Source: an uncultured Lachnospiraceae bacterium
Lineage (GTDB): Bacteria; Bacillota; Clostridia; Lachnospirales; Lachnospiraceae
Reading direction: 5' to 3'
DNA: 45,154 nucleotides
Assembly (NCBI GenBank): GCA_947630005.1
Contig: CANRGB010000008.1
Location: 1-45,154 of the forward strand
Positions 1 through 8,055 of this stretch are shown one piece after another. The notes below the pieces were generated by a model. That model did not search any database. It had not been told where the DNA came from and saw nothing but the letters and a program-made list of their open reading frames with translations. Numbering within the stretch: position 1 is the first letter of the stretch; each line of letters starts with the position of its first letter. Both the position numbers and the translations under genes were made by a program.

Positions 1-309
1 AAGGAGATCGGTATCCTGCGGGCGATCGGCGCCTCCAAGCGCAATGTTTCCAGTATGTTCAGCGCAGAGACAGTGATTATCGGATTCACTTCCGGCACGC
101 TTGGCGTGTTGATTACCTACCTGCTGTGCATCCCTGTCAACCTGGTCCTGCACCATTTGACCGGCATCGGAAATTTAAGCGCTTTCCTGCCGCTGCCTGT
201 GGCACTGATCCTGATCGCGATCAGCATGATGCTGACGTTGATTGCCGGCATTATCCCATCCAGAAGTGCCGCAAAGAAAGATCCTGTTGTTGCGCTGAGG
301 ACGGAGTAA
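1..309 (+). CDS. ABC transporter permease, FtsX/MacB-like, C-terminal fragment
   Basis: Only the last 102 residues are in the window; the gene starts upstream of base 1. The fragment opens with KEIGILRAIGASKRNV, the conserved stretch before the C-terminal membrane helices of FtsX/MacB-type permeases. Two hydrophobic segments follow (about residues 22-45 and 62-85), then the typical ending IPSRSAAKKDPVVALRTE. In this family the permease pairs with an ATP-binding subunit, often for lipoprotein, peptide or antibiotic export; the substrate cannot be read from this piece. The next gene starts 9 bases after the stop, so the two may be co-transcribed. Confidence 0.85.
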   Translation, partial: KEIGILRAIGASKRNVSSMFSAETVIIGFTSGTLGVLITYLLCIPVNLVLHHLTGIGNLSAFLPLPVALILIAISMMLTLIAGIIPSRSAAKKDPVVALRTE

Positions 310-318
310 GAGCCTGAA

Positions 319-702
319 ATGAACAAAATCAGAGAAAAAATAGAAAGCTTTTTTCGGGGACGATATGGAATTGATGAACTGGGAAAGGCGATTATCATTG
401 TAAGTACGGTCATATATTTATCAGGTGCAGTTTTCAAAAGTCCTCTGCTGTTATGTTTTGCAATGGCAGGGCTGTTTTACGGACTCTATCGGGCTATGTC
501 AAGGCGGACATGGAACAGGGAAAGAGAAAACTATATATATGACCGCTATAAGAAACTTTGGAAACTTCAATATAAAGAAAGAAAAACATCGCGCATTTTT
601 ATGTGTAAAAAATGTGGCAGACTGATACGGGTGCCAAAAGGGAAAGGGCGAATACAGGTAACATGTACCGTATGCGGAAACAAGAGCATTCACAGGACAT
701 GA
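319..702 (+). CDS. Small membrane protein with C-terminal zinc ribbon
   Basis: This is a 127-residue protein of unknown function. It has a short basic N-terminus, two hydrophobic stretches (about residues 22-42 and 45-58) that could form a membrane hairpin, a basic, aromatic linker, and a C-terminal CxxC...CxxC pair (CKKCGR and CTVCG, about residues 94-122) typical of a zinc ribbon. It follows the permease by 9 bases and is followed by a strong hairpin terminator, so it is probably the last gene of that transcript. The zinc ribbon could bind nucleic acid or protein; nothing in the sequence decides this. It uses more A/T than the genes downstream. Confidence 0.7.
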   Translation: MNKIREKIESFFRGRYGIDELGKAIIIVSTVIYLSGAVFKSPLLLCFAMAGLFYGLYRAMSRRTWNRERENYIYDRYKKLWKLQYKERKTSRIFMCKKCGRLIRVPKGKGRIQVTCTVCGNKSIHRT

Positions 703-764
703 ATTGATCATTGGCAAACCGGGAATAAACAGCAAAGCCGCCAGGCCTGTACAGTACTAATGGC

Positions 765-794
765 AAAAAACGTCCAATTTTTTGGGCGTTTTTT
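765..794. terminator. Intrinsic terminator after the zinc-ribbon gene
   Basis: The left arm AAAAAACGTCC (765-775) pairs with GGGCGTTTTTT (784-794), with one T-G wobble and an eight-base loop. The right arm ends in a run of T, so it should terminate plus-strand transcripts. The left arm is A-rich, so it may also work in the opposite direction. Confidence 0.8.
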
Positions 795-1076
795 GTTACA
801 AATCTTCCGGCAGTCAGCATATTGGTATTAGATAACCAGAAAAACGAGGAACACCATGGAAAGAGCTGTTATTTCGTTCCTTTTGGTATTGATGATTTTT
901 TTAGAATATGGTAAAGTGAAAAGAAATTTGTTCCTCGTTCCGGAAAATAAAATGTTCACCAAAGCCCGATTTTGGGCGATTTTCGGGCTAAATCTTGTTT
1001 TCGAAATTACAATAAAAAAACTGTTTTCCGGATGGTTTCCGGTAGCCGCTTGAAATACAAAATATGGTCAAATTTT

Positions 1077-1085
1077 TGTTATAAT
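1077..1085 (+). promoter_or_regulatory. Extended -10 promoter element
   Basis: TGTTATAAT fits the extended -10 form TG-N-TATAAT. No good -35 hexamer lies 16-18 bases upstream, which extended -10 promoters can tolerate. The AAGGAG ribosome site (1095-1100) and the TTG start (1109) follow closely, giving a very short leader. Confidence 0.5.
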
Positions 1086-1108
1086 TAAACAAAAAAGGAG
1101 TTGGATCA

Positions 1109-2980
1109 TTGAGAAAACTTGCATTAAATGACGAAATTTTACTCAGTATCGACAAGCCTGCCCGCTATATCGGCGGGGAGGTAAACTCGGTCATGAAAGA
1201 TAAAAAAACAGTGTCAATCCGCTTTGCAATGTGCTTCCCGGACGTGTATGAAATCGGCATGTCCCACCTGGGCATCCAGATTCTGTACGATATGTTTAAC
1301 CGGCGTGAGGACGTGTGGTGCGAGCGCGTCTATTCGCCGTGGGTGGATCTGGACAAGATCCTGCGGGAGCGGGGGATCCCTCTTTTCGCGCTGGAGTCGC
1401 AGGATCCGGTGAAAGACTTCGATTTTCTCGGGATCACGCTCCAGTACGAGATGTGCTATACAAACGTCCTGCAGATCCTCGATCTCTCACAGATTCCGCT
1501 GCTGGCGGAGGATCGGGGAGAGGGATGGGAGTATCCGCTTGTGATCGGCGGCGGCCCGTGCGCCTATAATCCGGAGCCGATCGCGCCGTTTTTTGATATG
1601 TTCTATATCGGAGAGGGCGAGGTGGTCTACGATGCCCTGCTTGACCTGTACAAAAAGTGCCGGGCAAAGGGGATGAACAGGCCGGAGTTTCTTCATAAAG
1701 CCGCGCAGCTCCCGGGTATCTATGTCCCGTCCCTGTATCAGGTCAGCTACAATGAGGACGGAACGATCGCGTCTTTTGCGCCGGTCTGTGGGGATATCCC
1801 ATCGGTTATTTCGCGTCAGGCGGTTCTCGATATGACAGCCGCGCCTTATCCGGACGCGCCGGTCGTCCCGTTTATCAAGGCGACGCAGGATCGTGTCGTT
1901 CTGGAGATTCAGCGGGGCTGCATCCGCGGCTGCCGTTTCTGCCAGGCCGGGATGATTTACCGGCCGACGAGGGAGCGCAGTCTGGACTGCCTTAAGGAAC
2001 ACGCGTACAGAATGCTGAAAAACACGGGGCACGAGGAGATTTCCCTGAGTTCATTGAGTTCGAGCGATTATTCCGATCTGCCCGGGATCGTCAATTTCCT
2101 GATCGGCGAATTCGGCAGCGGCAATATCAATATCTCCCTGCCGTCTCTGCGCATCGACGCGTTCTCCCTCGACGTTATGAGCAAGGTGCAGGACGTGAGA
2201 AAAAGCAGTCTGACGTTCGCTCCGGAGGCGGGATCCCAGAGACTGCGCGACGTGATCAACAAGGGACTGACCGAGGAAGTGATCCTCTCCGGAGCCGACC
2301 AGGCGTTCCACGGCGGCTGGAACAAGGTCAAGCTGTATTTCATGCTGGGGCTTCCGCTTGAAGAGGAGGAGGACCGCAAGGCGATCGCGCATCTTGCGGA
2401 GCTGATCGCGGAGAAATATTATGAGATACCGAAGGATCAGCGGAACGGCAAATGCCAGATCAATGTCAGCACTTCTTTCTTTGTGCCGAAGCCGTTCACC
2501 CCGTTCCAGTGGGCGAGGATGTACCATCCCGGGGATTATCTCGGCTTTGCGAAGACGGTCAATCACGAGATCAAGGCGATGAAGAATCAGAAGAGCATCC
2601 GCTACAACTGGCATCAGGCAGATGTGACGCTGCTTGAGGGGATTTTCGCGCGCGGGGACCGGCGGATTGCCGGCGTCATCCTGGATGCCTACAAAAACGG
2701 CGCTCTTTATGACGCCTGGACGGAATACTGGGATTACGGCCGCTGGCTTGCCGCGTTTGCGCGCGCCGGGGTCGATATGGATTTTTACACACAGCGGGAG
2801 AGAGCGGAGGACGAGATATTCCCGTGGGATTTCATCGATATCGGCGTGACGAAAAAATTCCTGCTTTCGGAATGGAAAAAGGCGAAACAGGGGATCGTGA
2901 CGCCGAACTGCCGCGAAAAATGTTCCGGCTGCGGAGCGGCACGTTACAAAGGAGGTGTCTGCGCTGAAGGCAAGAATTAA
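1109..2980 (+). CDS. B12-binding-domain radical SAM protein, TIGR03960 type
   Basis: This 623-residue protein has an N-terminal cobalamin-binding-like region containing MCFPDVYEIGMSHLG. The radical SAM motif RGCIRGCRFCQAG follows, with Cys271, Cys275 and Cys278 expected to hold a 4Fe-4S cluster. A Cys-rich C-terminus (CREKCSGCG, then another Cys) may hold a second metal site. The start is TTG at 1109, supported by AAGGAG eight bases upstream. The substrate is unknown. The next gene overlaps its 3' end and encodes the partner domain often found with or fused to this family. Linkage to RNase E/G and ribosomal protein genes suggests, but does not prove, a role in RNA or ribosome modification. 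Confidence 0.9.
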   Translation: MRKLALNDEILLSIDKPARYIGGEVNSVMKDKKTVSIRFAMCFPDVYEIGMSHLGIQILYDMFNRREDVWCERVYSPWVDLDKILRERGIPLFALESQDPVKDFDFLGITLQYEMCYTNVLQILDLSQIPLLAEDRGEGWEYPLVIGGGPCAYNPEPIAPFFDMFYIGEGEVVYDALLDLYKKCRAKGMNRPEFLHKAAQLPGIYVPSLYQVSYNEDGTIASFAPVCGDIPSVISRQAVLDMTAAPYPDAPVVPFIKATQDRVVLEIQRGCIRGCRFCQAGMIYRPTRERSLDCLKEHAYRMLKNTGHEEISLSSLSSSDYSDLPGIVNFLIGEFGSGNINISLPSLRIDAFSLDVMSKVQDVRKSSLTFAPEAGSQRLRDVINKGLTEEVILSGADQAFHGGWNKVKLYFMLGLPLEEEEDRKAIAHLAELIAEKYYEIPKDQRNGKCQINVSTSFFVPKPFTPFQWARMYHPGDYLGFAKTVNHEIKAMKNQKSIRYNWHQADVTLLEGIFARGDRRIAGVILDAYKNGALYDAWTEYWDYGRWLAAFARAGVDMDFYTQRERAEDEIFPWDFIDIGVTKKFLLSEWKKAKQGIVTPNCREKCSGCGAARYKGGVCAEGKN

Positions 2981-3725
2981 GTTTTCCAAGTATGGATTTA
3001 TGAAATTTATCGGGCACCTTGACGTCATGCGGTATTTTCAGAAAGCGATCCGCCGCGCCGGGATCGATATCGCTTTCACCGAAGGGCTCAGCCCGCATAT
3101 GATCATGTCGTTCGCGGCTCCGCTCGGCGTGGGGCTGACAAGCGATGCCGAATACATGGATATCGAACTTAACACGCCGCCGTCCTCGGGGAAGGCTGTT
3201 ATCGACGCGCTCAATGCGGCCGGCACCGAAGGGATCACCGTCACCGGGTTCTGGCAGATCCCGGAGGATAAGGCGAACAAGGCGATGTCGCTTGTCGCCG
3301 CCGCCGATTATGAACTGCGGTTCCGCGGGGGCTGTGCGCCGGCCGGGGACTGGCAGTCTCAGATTTCGCATTTTTTTGCGCAGAAAGAGATTGTGGTTCT
3401 GAAAAAGACGAAGAAAGCGGAGAAGGAGGCCGATATCCGGCCGATGATCTATGAAATGTCCGTCAATGCCGGAACCGTATTTATGAAGCTTGCCGCGGGA
3501 AGCGCCGCTAATTTAAAGCCGGAGCTGGTGATGGACGCTTACCTGCATTCCATCGGTGTTGAGCCGGAACCTTTCGCGTATGAAATTCACAGATGCGAGG
3601 TTTACGCGAACCTTGGAAATGAGAAAAAGCGCAGACTGGTTCCGCTTGGAGCGCTTGGCCGGGAGATTGTAGATGAATCCCCCGCAGGGCCAGACGACAA
3701 CGTACAGGAGACCGCATATATATGA
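2964..3725 (+). CDS. Radical SAM-associated protein, TIGR03936/DUF2344
   Basis: This protein of about 253 residues has the family opening KARIKFSKYGFMKFIGHLD. The family normally accompanies the preceding radical SAM protein as a separate gene or as a fused C-terminal domain. I place the start at CTG 2964 because a strong AAAGGAGG site ends at 2955 and leaves an eight-base spacer, and because family members begin Met-Lys-x-Arg. The upstream in-frame GTG at 2955 lies inside that ribosome site and has no site of its own. The gene overlaps the end of the upstream gene, and its stop overlaps the ATG of the RNase gene, so the three are translationally coupled. Its biochemical role is not established. 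Confidence 0.88.
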   Translation: MKARIKFSKYGFMKFIGHLDVMRYFQKAIRRAGIDIAFTEGLSPHMIMSFAAPLGVGLTSDAEYMDIELNTPPSSGKAVIDALNAAGTEGITVTGFWQIPEDKANKAMSLVAAADYELRFRGGCAPAGDWQSQISHFFAQKEIVVLKKTKKAEKEADIRPMIYEMSVNAGTVFMKLAAGSAANLKPELVMDAYLHSIGVEPEPFAYEIHRCEVYANLGNEKKRRLVPLGALGREIVDESPAGPDDNVQETAYI

Positions 3726-5044
3726 CTTCAAAAGACAGCAGCTTGAGTAAAATCCAGAAAAAATACGTGATCACACGCATGAACGGACGCATCTTTTCGT
3801 TTCTGCTGCATGATCAGAAGGCCGTTGAGATCCACTGTGATGAAGAGCGGCGCGCCGACAGCGGGCTCGGACTTGGAAATATTTATATCGGAAAGATCAA
3901 AAGCATTGCCCGGAACATAGACGCCGCTTTTGTCGAGACGGCACCGAACACGATCTGTTATCTGCCCTTTTCAGAGATGAGGGACCCCATTTATATAAAG
4001 AAGGGAAGTGCTCACGGACCGCAGGCGGGCGATGAACTGCTTGTGCAGATATCCCGCGAGGCGCAGAAAACCAAGGCGCCGGCCGTCACGGCAGATCTGA
4101 CGCTGCACGGAAAGTATGTCCTTCTGACGACCGGGAAAAAAATAATCGGCGTTTCCTCTAAGCTGCCGCGTACCGAAAGAGAACGGCTGCTGGCGCTGAC
4201 TTCCCCGCATTTTTCCAGTCCGAATCTTTCACAGAATAAAGATGCTGACAACAGAATGGCGGAAAATTCCGATCCCCGGCCCTGCGGCTGGCTGCTTCGC
4301 ACAAATGCCGGCGGAGCAGAAGAAGACGTTCTTCTTGCGGATATCCGGCGCCTTCAGGAAAATTTCCGTCTGCTGATGGAACACGCGAAGTACCGCACCT
4401 GTTTTTCCTGCCTGTATGCCGTTCCGGCCCTGTATCTGTCCCGCCTGCTGAATCTGTATGAATCGGAGGCCGACCGGATCGTCACGGATGATCCGGTGCT
4501 CTATGAGGAAATCCGGAAATATCTCTCGGAGAATCAGTCCGGAGATCTGGAAAAGCTGACTTTTTATCAGAATGATCTCCTGCCGCTGTACAAGCTGTAT
4601 TCCCTGGAGCACCAGCTTTCCCAGGCGCTTTCGGAGAAAGTATGGCTGAATTCAGGCGGGTATCTCGTGATCCAGGCGACGGAAGCTCTCACAGTCATCG
4701 ATGTCAACACCGGAAAATACGAAGGCGGAAAAAAGCGGGAAGCGACTTTTCTTAAAATCAACACGGAGGCCGCGCTTGAGGCCGCGCGGCAGATCCGGCT
4801 GCGCAACCTGAGCGGAATCATCCTTATCGACTTTATTAATATGGAAGAAAAAAAATCTACGGATGAACTGCTTTCTATCCTGGACGCGGAACTGCGCCGG
4901 GATCCCATACGGACCGTGCTGGTTGATATGACAAAGCTCTCACTCGTGGAGATCACGAGACAGAAAAAAGAACGGACGCTGGCGGAAGCGGTCCGAATCG
5001 GACATTCCCCGGATTTTGCACCCGGGAGTGCCCGCGGATTCTGA
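3722..5044 (+). CDS. Ribonuclease E/G family endoribonuclease
   Basis: This 440-residue protein has an N-terminal S1-like RNA-binding segment ([20 protein letters not shown], about residues 53-72) and the two catalytic aspartates of the RNase E/G DNase I-like domain. They are Asp327 in [11 protein letters not shown] and Asp370 in ILIDFINME; their 43-residue spacing equals that of Asp303 and Asp346 in E. coli RNase E. The protein stops about where the Zn-link CPxC would come, and no cysteines are present there. Family members cut single-stranded AU-rich RNA in rRNA processing and mRNA decay. The ATG overlaps the stop of the preceding gene by four bases, and the promoter for ribosomal protein L21 follows the stop. 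Confidence 0.88.
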   Translation: MTSKDSSLSKIQKKYVITRMNGRIFSFLLHDQKAVEIHCDEERRADSGLGLGNIYIGKIKSIARNIDAAFVETAPNTICYLPFSEMRDPIYIKKGSAHGPQAGDELLVQISREAQKTKAPAVTADLTLHGKYVLLTTGKKIIGVSSKLPRTERERLLALTSPHFSSPNLSQNKDADNRMAENSDPRPCGWLLRTNAGGAEEDVLLADIRRLQENFRLLMEHAKYRTCFSCLYAVPALYLSRLLNLYESEADRIVTDDPVLYEEIRKYLSENQSGDLEKLTFYQNDLLPLYKLYSLEHQLSQALSEKVWLNSGGYLVIQATEALTVIDVNTGKYEGGKKREATFLKINTEAALEAARQIRLRNLSGIILIDFINMEEKKSTDELLSILDAELRRDPIRTVLVDMTKLSLVEITRQKKERTLAEAVRIGHSPDFAPGSARGF

Positions 5045-5084
5045 ATTCTGCGCGAAATCCGCGCGAAAAAAATCAAATTTTAGA

Positions 5085-5113
5085 TTGACGTTCTTTTTTA
5101 GATGTGCTAGAAT
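5085..5113 (+). promoter_or_regulatory. Promoter of the rplU operon
   Basis: TTGACG (5085-5090) and TAGAAT (5108-5113) are separated by 17 bases, close to the vegetative sigma-A consensus. Transcription should begin near 5120 and produce an 85-base leader before rplU. Confidence 0.85.
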
Positions 5114-5119
5114 AACAAA

Positions 5120-5204
5120 GTATGCCGCACAGAGAGGTTTAAGTGCCGTCCGGGAGATCCGGGGCCGCCGTATCTGGCGAGTAATGATAGACAGGAGGTG
5201 CCAT
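5120..5204 (+). ncRNA. Probable ribosomal protein L21 leader
   Basis: The untranslated leader of rplU is rich in short GC stems, including CCGG-GAGAT-CCGG near 5152-5164 and CGCC-GTATCT-GGCG near 5167-5180, and ends in AGGAGGTG before the ATG. Firmicutes commonly carry an L21 leader here, thought to allow autoregulation by L21. Assignment rests on position and compact structure; the end points are estimated from the promoter and the start codon. Confidence 0.65.
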
Positions 5205-5513
5205 ATGTACGCAATTATTGCAACAGGTGGTAAACAGTACAAAGTAGCCGAGGGCGATATCATTAACGTGGAAAAGCTGGGCGTGGAAGCCGGAGAGGTT
5301 GTCACGTTTGATCAGGTGCTTGCAGTGAGCAGTGACGACGGCCTGAAGGTCGGCGCGGACGCAGCGGACGCTGTCGTGACAGCTACCGTAGTCAAGAACG
5401 CGAAGGCTAAGAAGGTAATTGTTTACAAATACAAGAGAAAGACCGGTTACCACAAGAAGAACGGTCACAGACAGCAGTACACGCAGGTCAAGATTGAGAA
5501 GATCAACGGGTAA
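5205..5513 (+). CDS. rplU: 50S ribosomal protein L21
   Basis: This 102-residue protein begins [18 protein letters not shown] and carries the L21 C-terminal signature [18 protein letters not shown]. It binds 23S rRNA in the large subunit. The start at 5205 is set by AGGAGGTG (5193-5200) and by the family's N-terminus; the open frame continues upstream through the leader but is not coding there. It is first in the rplU-prp-rpmA unit, the standard Firmicutes arrangement, and is probably regulated through its leader RNA. Confidence 0.97.
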   Translation: MYAIIATGGKQYKVAEGDIINVEKLGVEAGEVVTFDQVLAVSSDDGLKVGADAADAVVTATVVKNAKAKKVIVYKYKRKTGYHKKNGHRQQYTQVKIEKING

Positions 5514-5518
5514 CTGCG

Positions 5519-5839
5519 ATGATACGGTTATCAGTCTCCAGACCGGACGGGCGGTACCGCGGCTTTGTCCTCGAAGGACACGCCGGTTACGCGCAGGAGG
5601 GGTATGACATTATCTGTTCCGCGGTTTCTGCGCTTGCAGTCAATACGGTGAATTCCATTGAGGCGTTCACGGACGACGGCTTTGACGTGGAGCAGAAAGA
5701 GGACGGAGGTTACCTGAAGCTTACGCTGACGGACGAGCCTTCCGATGCCTGTTGTCTGCTGCTCGACAGTCTGGTTCTGGGTATGCAGAATATTCAGGAC
5801 GCTTATGGGAAAGAGTACCTCTCGGTAGAGATCCGCTGA
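5519..5839 (+). CDS. prp: Ribosomal-processing cysteine protease Prp
   Basis: This 106-residue protein carries the Prp catalytic pair: His21 in EGHAGYA and Cys33 in DIICSAVSALAVNT. Prp removes the N-terminal extension of ribosomal protein L27 in Firmicutes and related bacteria, and the L27 encoded next door has that extension. The gene begins 5 bases after rplU and has only a weak ribosome site, so it is probably translated by coupling to rplU. Confidence 0.93.
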   Translation: MIRLSVSRPDGRYRGFVLEGHAGYAQEGYDIICSAVSALAVNTVNSIEAFTDDGFDVEQKEDGGYLKLTLTDEPSDACCLLLDSLVLGMQNIQDAYGKEYLSVEIR

Positions 5840-5926
5840 GACTGGTCCGGCCGGTATTTCCGGGCCTCATATGATGATCATCAAAATTAAATATTTATCG
5901 AACTTAACATCCCAGGAGGTGTAGCT

Positions 5927-6214
5927 ATGTTGAAAATGAACCTTCAGTTGTTCGCTCATAAGAAGGGAGTCGGTTCTACCAAGAACGGACGTGATTCCGA
6001 GTCCAAGAGACTTGGCGCCAAGAGAGCGGACGGACAGTTTGTAAAAGCCGGCAACATTCTTTACAGACAGCGCGGAACAAAGATTCACCCGGGCGTGAAT
6101 GTTGGACGCGGCGGTGACGACACTCTGTTTGCCAAGGTGGATGGCGTCGTCAGATTCGGAAGACTGGGGAGAGATAAGAAACAGGTTTCTGTCATTCCGG
6201 TTGCAGCAGAATAA
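5927..6214 (+). CDS. rpmA: 50S ribosomal protein L27 with cleavable N-terminal extension
   Basis: This 95-residue protein starts [20 protein letters not shown]. The leading MLKMNLQLF is the Prp-cleaved extension; cleavage before AHKKG exposes the mature N-terminus that reaches toward the peptidyl-transferase centre. The rest ([30 protein letters not shown]) is standard L27. AGGAGGTG gives a strong ribosome site. The stop is followed by a clear terminator at 6229-6262, so the rplU-prp-rpmA unit probably ends here. Confidence 0.97.
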   Translation: MLKMNLQLFAHKKGVGSTKNGRDSESKRLGAKRADGQFVKAGNILYRQRGTKIHPGVNVGRGGDDTLFAKVDGVVRFGRLGRDKKQVSVIPVAAE

Positions 6215-6228
6215 AGATACAGGATGCG

Positions 6229-6262
6229 GGCTTCAAATCAATATGGTTTGAAGCCTTTCTGT
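6229..6262 (+). terminator. Terminator after rpmA
   Basis: GGCTTCAAA (6229-6237) pairs perfectly with TTTGAAGCC (6247-6255) around a nine-base loop. The stem is followed by a T-rich tail, TTTCTGTG. It closes the L21-L27 transcript. Confidence 0.75.
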
Positions 6263-6321
6263 GTTATGCGCAAGGCCTGCGCAGGGAAAACAAAACGGCT
6301 GCTGACGCAGCGCGCGGGCGG

Positions 6322-6342
6322 CAGGAGGAAAACCGCCTCCTG
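6322..6342 (+). repeat. Hairpin repeat copy 1, CAGGAGG-AAAACCG-CCTCCTG
   Basis: A perfect seven-base-pair stem encloses the loop AAAACCG, 23 bases before the obgE start. The same 21 bases recur at 10519-10539 within a longer terminator. There is no T tail here. The left arm is itself a Shine-Dalgarno-like sequence, so the stem would sequester it. Confidence 0.6.
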
Positions 6343-6365
6343 TCCGATTATAATGAGGTGATTTT

Positions 6366-7661
6366 ATGTTTGCAGACAGGGCAAGGATTATCCTCCGCTC
6401 AGGAAAGGGCGGCGACGGGCATGTCAGTTTCCGGCGCGAGCTGTTTGTTCCGGACGGCGGACCGGACGGCGGCGACGGCGGAAGAGGGGGAGACGTCATT
6501 TTTGAGGTGGATACAGGACTGAATACCCTGGCCGATTTCCGGTACAGAAGAAAATTTTCCGCGAAAGACGGAGAACCGGGAGGCAAACGCCGCTGTCACG
6601 GAGCGGACGGACAGGATATCATTCTCAAAGTTCCGCCGGGAACGGTCATTAAGGAAGCGCAGAGCGGACAGGTTATCGCGGACATGTCCGGTGAAAATAC
6701 AAGACAGACGATCCTCAAAGGCGGCAGGGGCGGAAACGGAAATATGCATTACGCGACGTCGACAATGCAGGCGCCCAAATACGCGCAGCCCGGAAAGGAC
6801 GCGAAGGAACTCGAGGTTATTCTTGAACTGAAAACAATCGCGGATGTGGGACTTGTCGGGTTTCCCAATGTCGGGAAATCAACGTTTCTCTCCCGCGTGA
6901 CAAACGCGAAGCCGAAGATCGCCGACTATCATTTTACGACGCTTTCCCCGAATCTCGGCGTTGTGGATCTTGACGGCGGCGGCTTTGTGATCGCGGATAT
7001 CCCGGGCCTGATCGAGGGAGCCTCGGAGGGCGTCGGTCTCGGTCATGAGTTTCTGCGTCATATTGAGCGGACAAAGGCCATGATCCATATCGTGGACGCG
7101 GCCTCCGTCGAAGGCAGGGATCCTGTCGACGACATCAGAAAGATCAACGCGGAGCTCGCGGCGTACAGCGAAAAGCTTTCCCGCCGGCCGCAGGTCATCG
7201 CGGCGAACAAGATTGACGCGCTTTACGTGGAAGAGGGGGCGGCGGATCCCATACAGCGCCTGAAGGACGAATTTGAACCGGAAGGGATTCCTGTTTTTCC
7301 GATCTCGGCGGTTACAGGCAAAGGGGTCAGGGAACTGCTTTACTATGTGCAGTCCATGCTGGAAAAACTCCCGCAGGAGGTCATCGTCTTTGAGCAGGAG
7401 TATGATCCCGAACTTCATCTGGCTGATGAAAGCCTCCCGTTTACCGTGGAAAAGTCAAAGGAGGATGCACATACCTTTCTCGTGGAGGGACCGCGTATCG
7501 AAAAGATGCTCGGGTATACGAATCTGGAATCGGAAAAAGGATTCCGGTTCTTCCAGGAATTTCTCAGGGACAACGGGATTCTCGAACAGCTGGAGGCACT
7601 TGGAATAGAAGAGGGGGACACGGTCCGTATCTACGGACTTCAGTTTGACTATTATAAATAA
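6366..7661 (+). CDS. obgE: GTPase Obg
   Basis: This 431-residue protein has the three Obg modules. The glycine-rich Obg fold (1-158) contains GGPDGGDGGRGG. The GTPase domain has GFPNVGKS (165-172), TT at 191-192 and DIPGLIEGA (211-219), with NKID further on. The C-terminal OCT domain lies at about 350-431. Obg is an essential GTPase that acts on the 50S subunit in late assembly and in stress responses. The ATG at 6366 lies eight bases after GAGG in AATGAGGTG. YhbY, another ribosome-assembly protein, follows after 10 bases. Confidence 0.97.
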   Translation: MFADRARIILRSGKGGDGHVSFRRELFVPDGGPDGGDGGRGGDVIFEVDTGLNTLADFRYRRKFSAKDGEPGGKRRCHGADGQDIILKVPPGTVIKEAQSGQVIADMSGENTRQTILKGGRGGNGNMHYATSTMQAPKYAQPGKDAKELEVILELKTIADVGLVGFPNVGKSTFLSRVTNAKPKIADYHFTTLSPNLGVVDLDGGGFVIADIPGLIEGASEGVGLGHEFLRHIERTKAMIHIVDAASVEGRDPVDDIRKINAELAAYSEKLSRRPQVIAANKIDALYVEEGAADPIQRLKDEFEPEGIPVFPISAVTGKGVRELLYYVQSMLEKLPQEVIVFEQEYDPELHLADESLPFTVEKSKEDAHTFLVEGPRIEKMLGYTNLESEKGFRFFQEFLRDNGILEQLEALGIEEGDTVRIYGLQFDYYK

Positions 7662-7671
7662 GGAGAAGAGT

Positions 7672-7998
7672 ATGACAAGCAAGCAGAGAGCTTATCTGAA
7701 AAGCCTTGCGATGAACCTTACGCCCATCTTTCAGATCGGGAAAGCAAGCCTGACTCCGGAGAATACGGCTGCCATAGCGGAAGCGCTCGAGGCGCGCGAG
7801 CTGATCAAGATCAGCGTGCTTCAGAATTGTATGGATGACCCGAACGAGCTGGCGCAGATCGTATCCGAGCGGACACGGTCCCAGGTTGTTCAGGTGATCG
7901 GCAAGAAGATCGTTCTTTACAAAGAAGGGAAGGACGGCAAAAAGAAAATTGAGCTGCCCGCGGCAAAAAAGGCCGGACAAAAGCCGCGTGCTCTTTAA
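7672..7998 (+). CDS. yhbY: YhbY-family RNA-binding protein (CRM domain)
   Basis: This 108-residue protein is one CRS1-YhbY (CRM) domain: SKQRAYLKSLAMNLTPIFQ near the start, then ALEARELIKISVLQNC and IVLYKEGK. The start at 7672 is chosen because AAGGAG (7660-7665) precedes it; the open frame upstream lies inside obgE. Family members bind pre-50S particles. The usual GKGG loop reads GKAS here, so the second glycine of the GxxG motif is replaced. The C-terminal tail is lysine-rich. Confidence 0.92.
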   Translation: MTSKQRAYLKSLAMNLTPIFQIGKASLTPENTAAIAEALEARELIKISVLQNCMDDPNELAQIVSERTRSQVVQVIGKKIVLYKEGKDGKKKIELPAAKKAGQKPRAL

Positions 7999-8055
7999 TC
8001 CGGAAGGTTCTCCCTGCGGGACAAAAGGTTTGAAAACGGGAGGTTTGACGAGGGA

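Larger units (their letters stand above)
703..1108. other. Intergenic region, AT-rich, 406 bases
   Basis: It holds the terminator at 765-794, a second hairpin with arms AGCCCGA (963-969) and TCGGGCT (983-989), and the promoter-like element just before the next gene. An open frame of 65 codons (856-1053) has a plausible GAGGA ribosome site but runs through the hairpin and resembles nothing I know, so I do not call it a gene. I see nothing else in the region. Confidence 0.6.

Noticed and set aside
856-1053. 65-codon open frame with a GAGGA ribosome site
   Set aside because: It crosses a hairpin with inverted repeats, has no family resemblance, and lies in AT-rich intergenic DNA.
2051-3028. 325-codon minus-strand open frame
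   Set aside because: It is antisense to the radical SAM gene.
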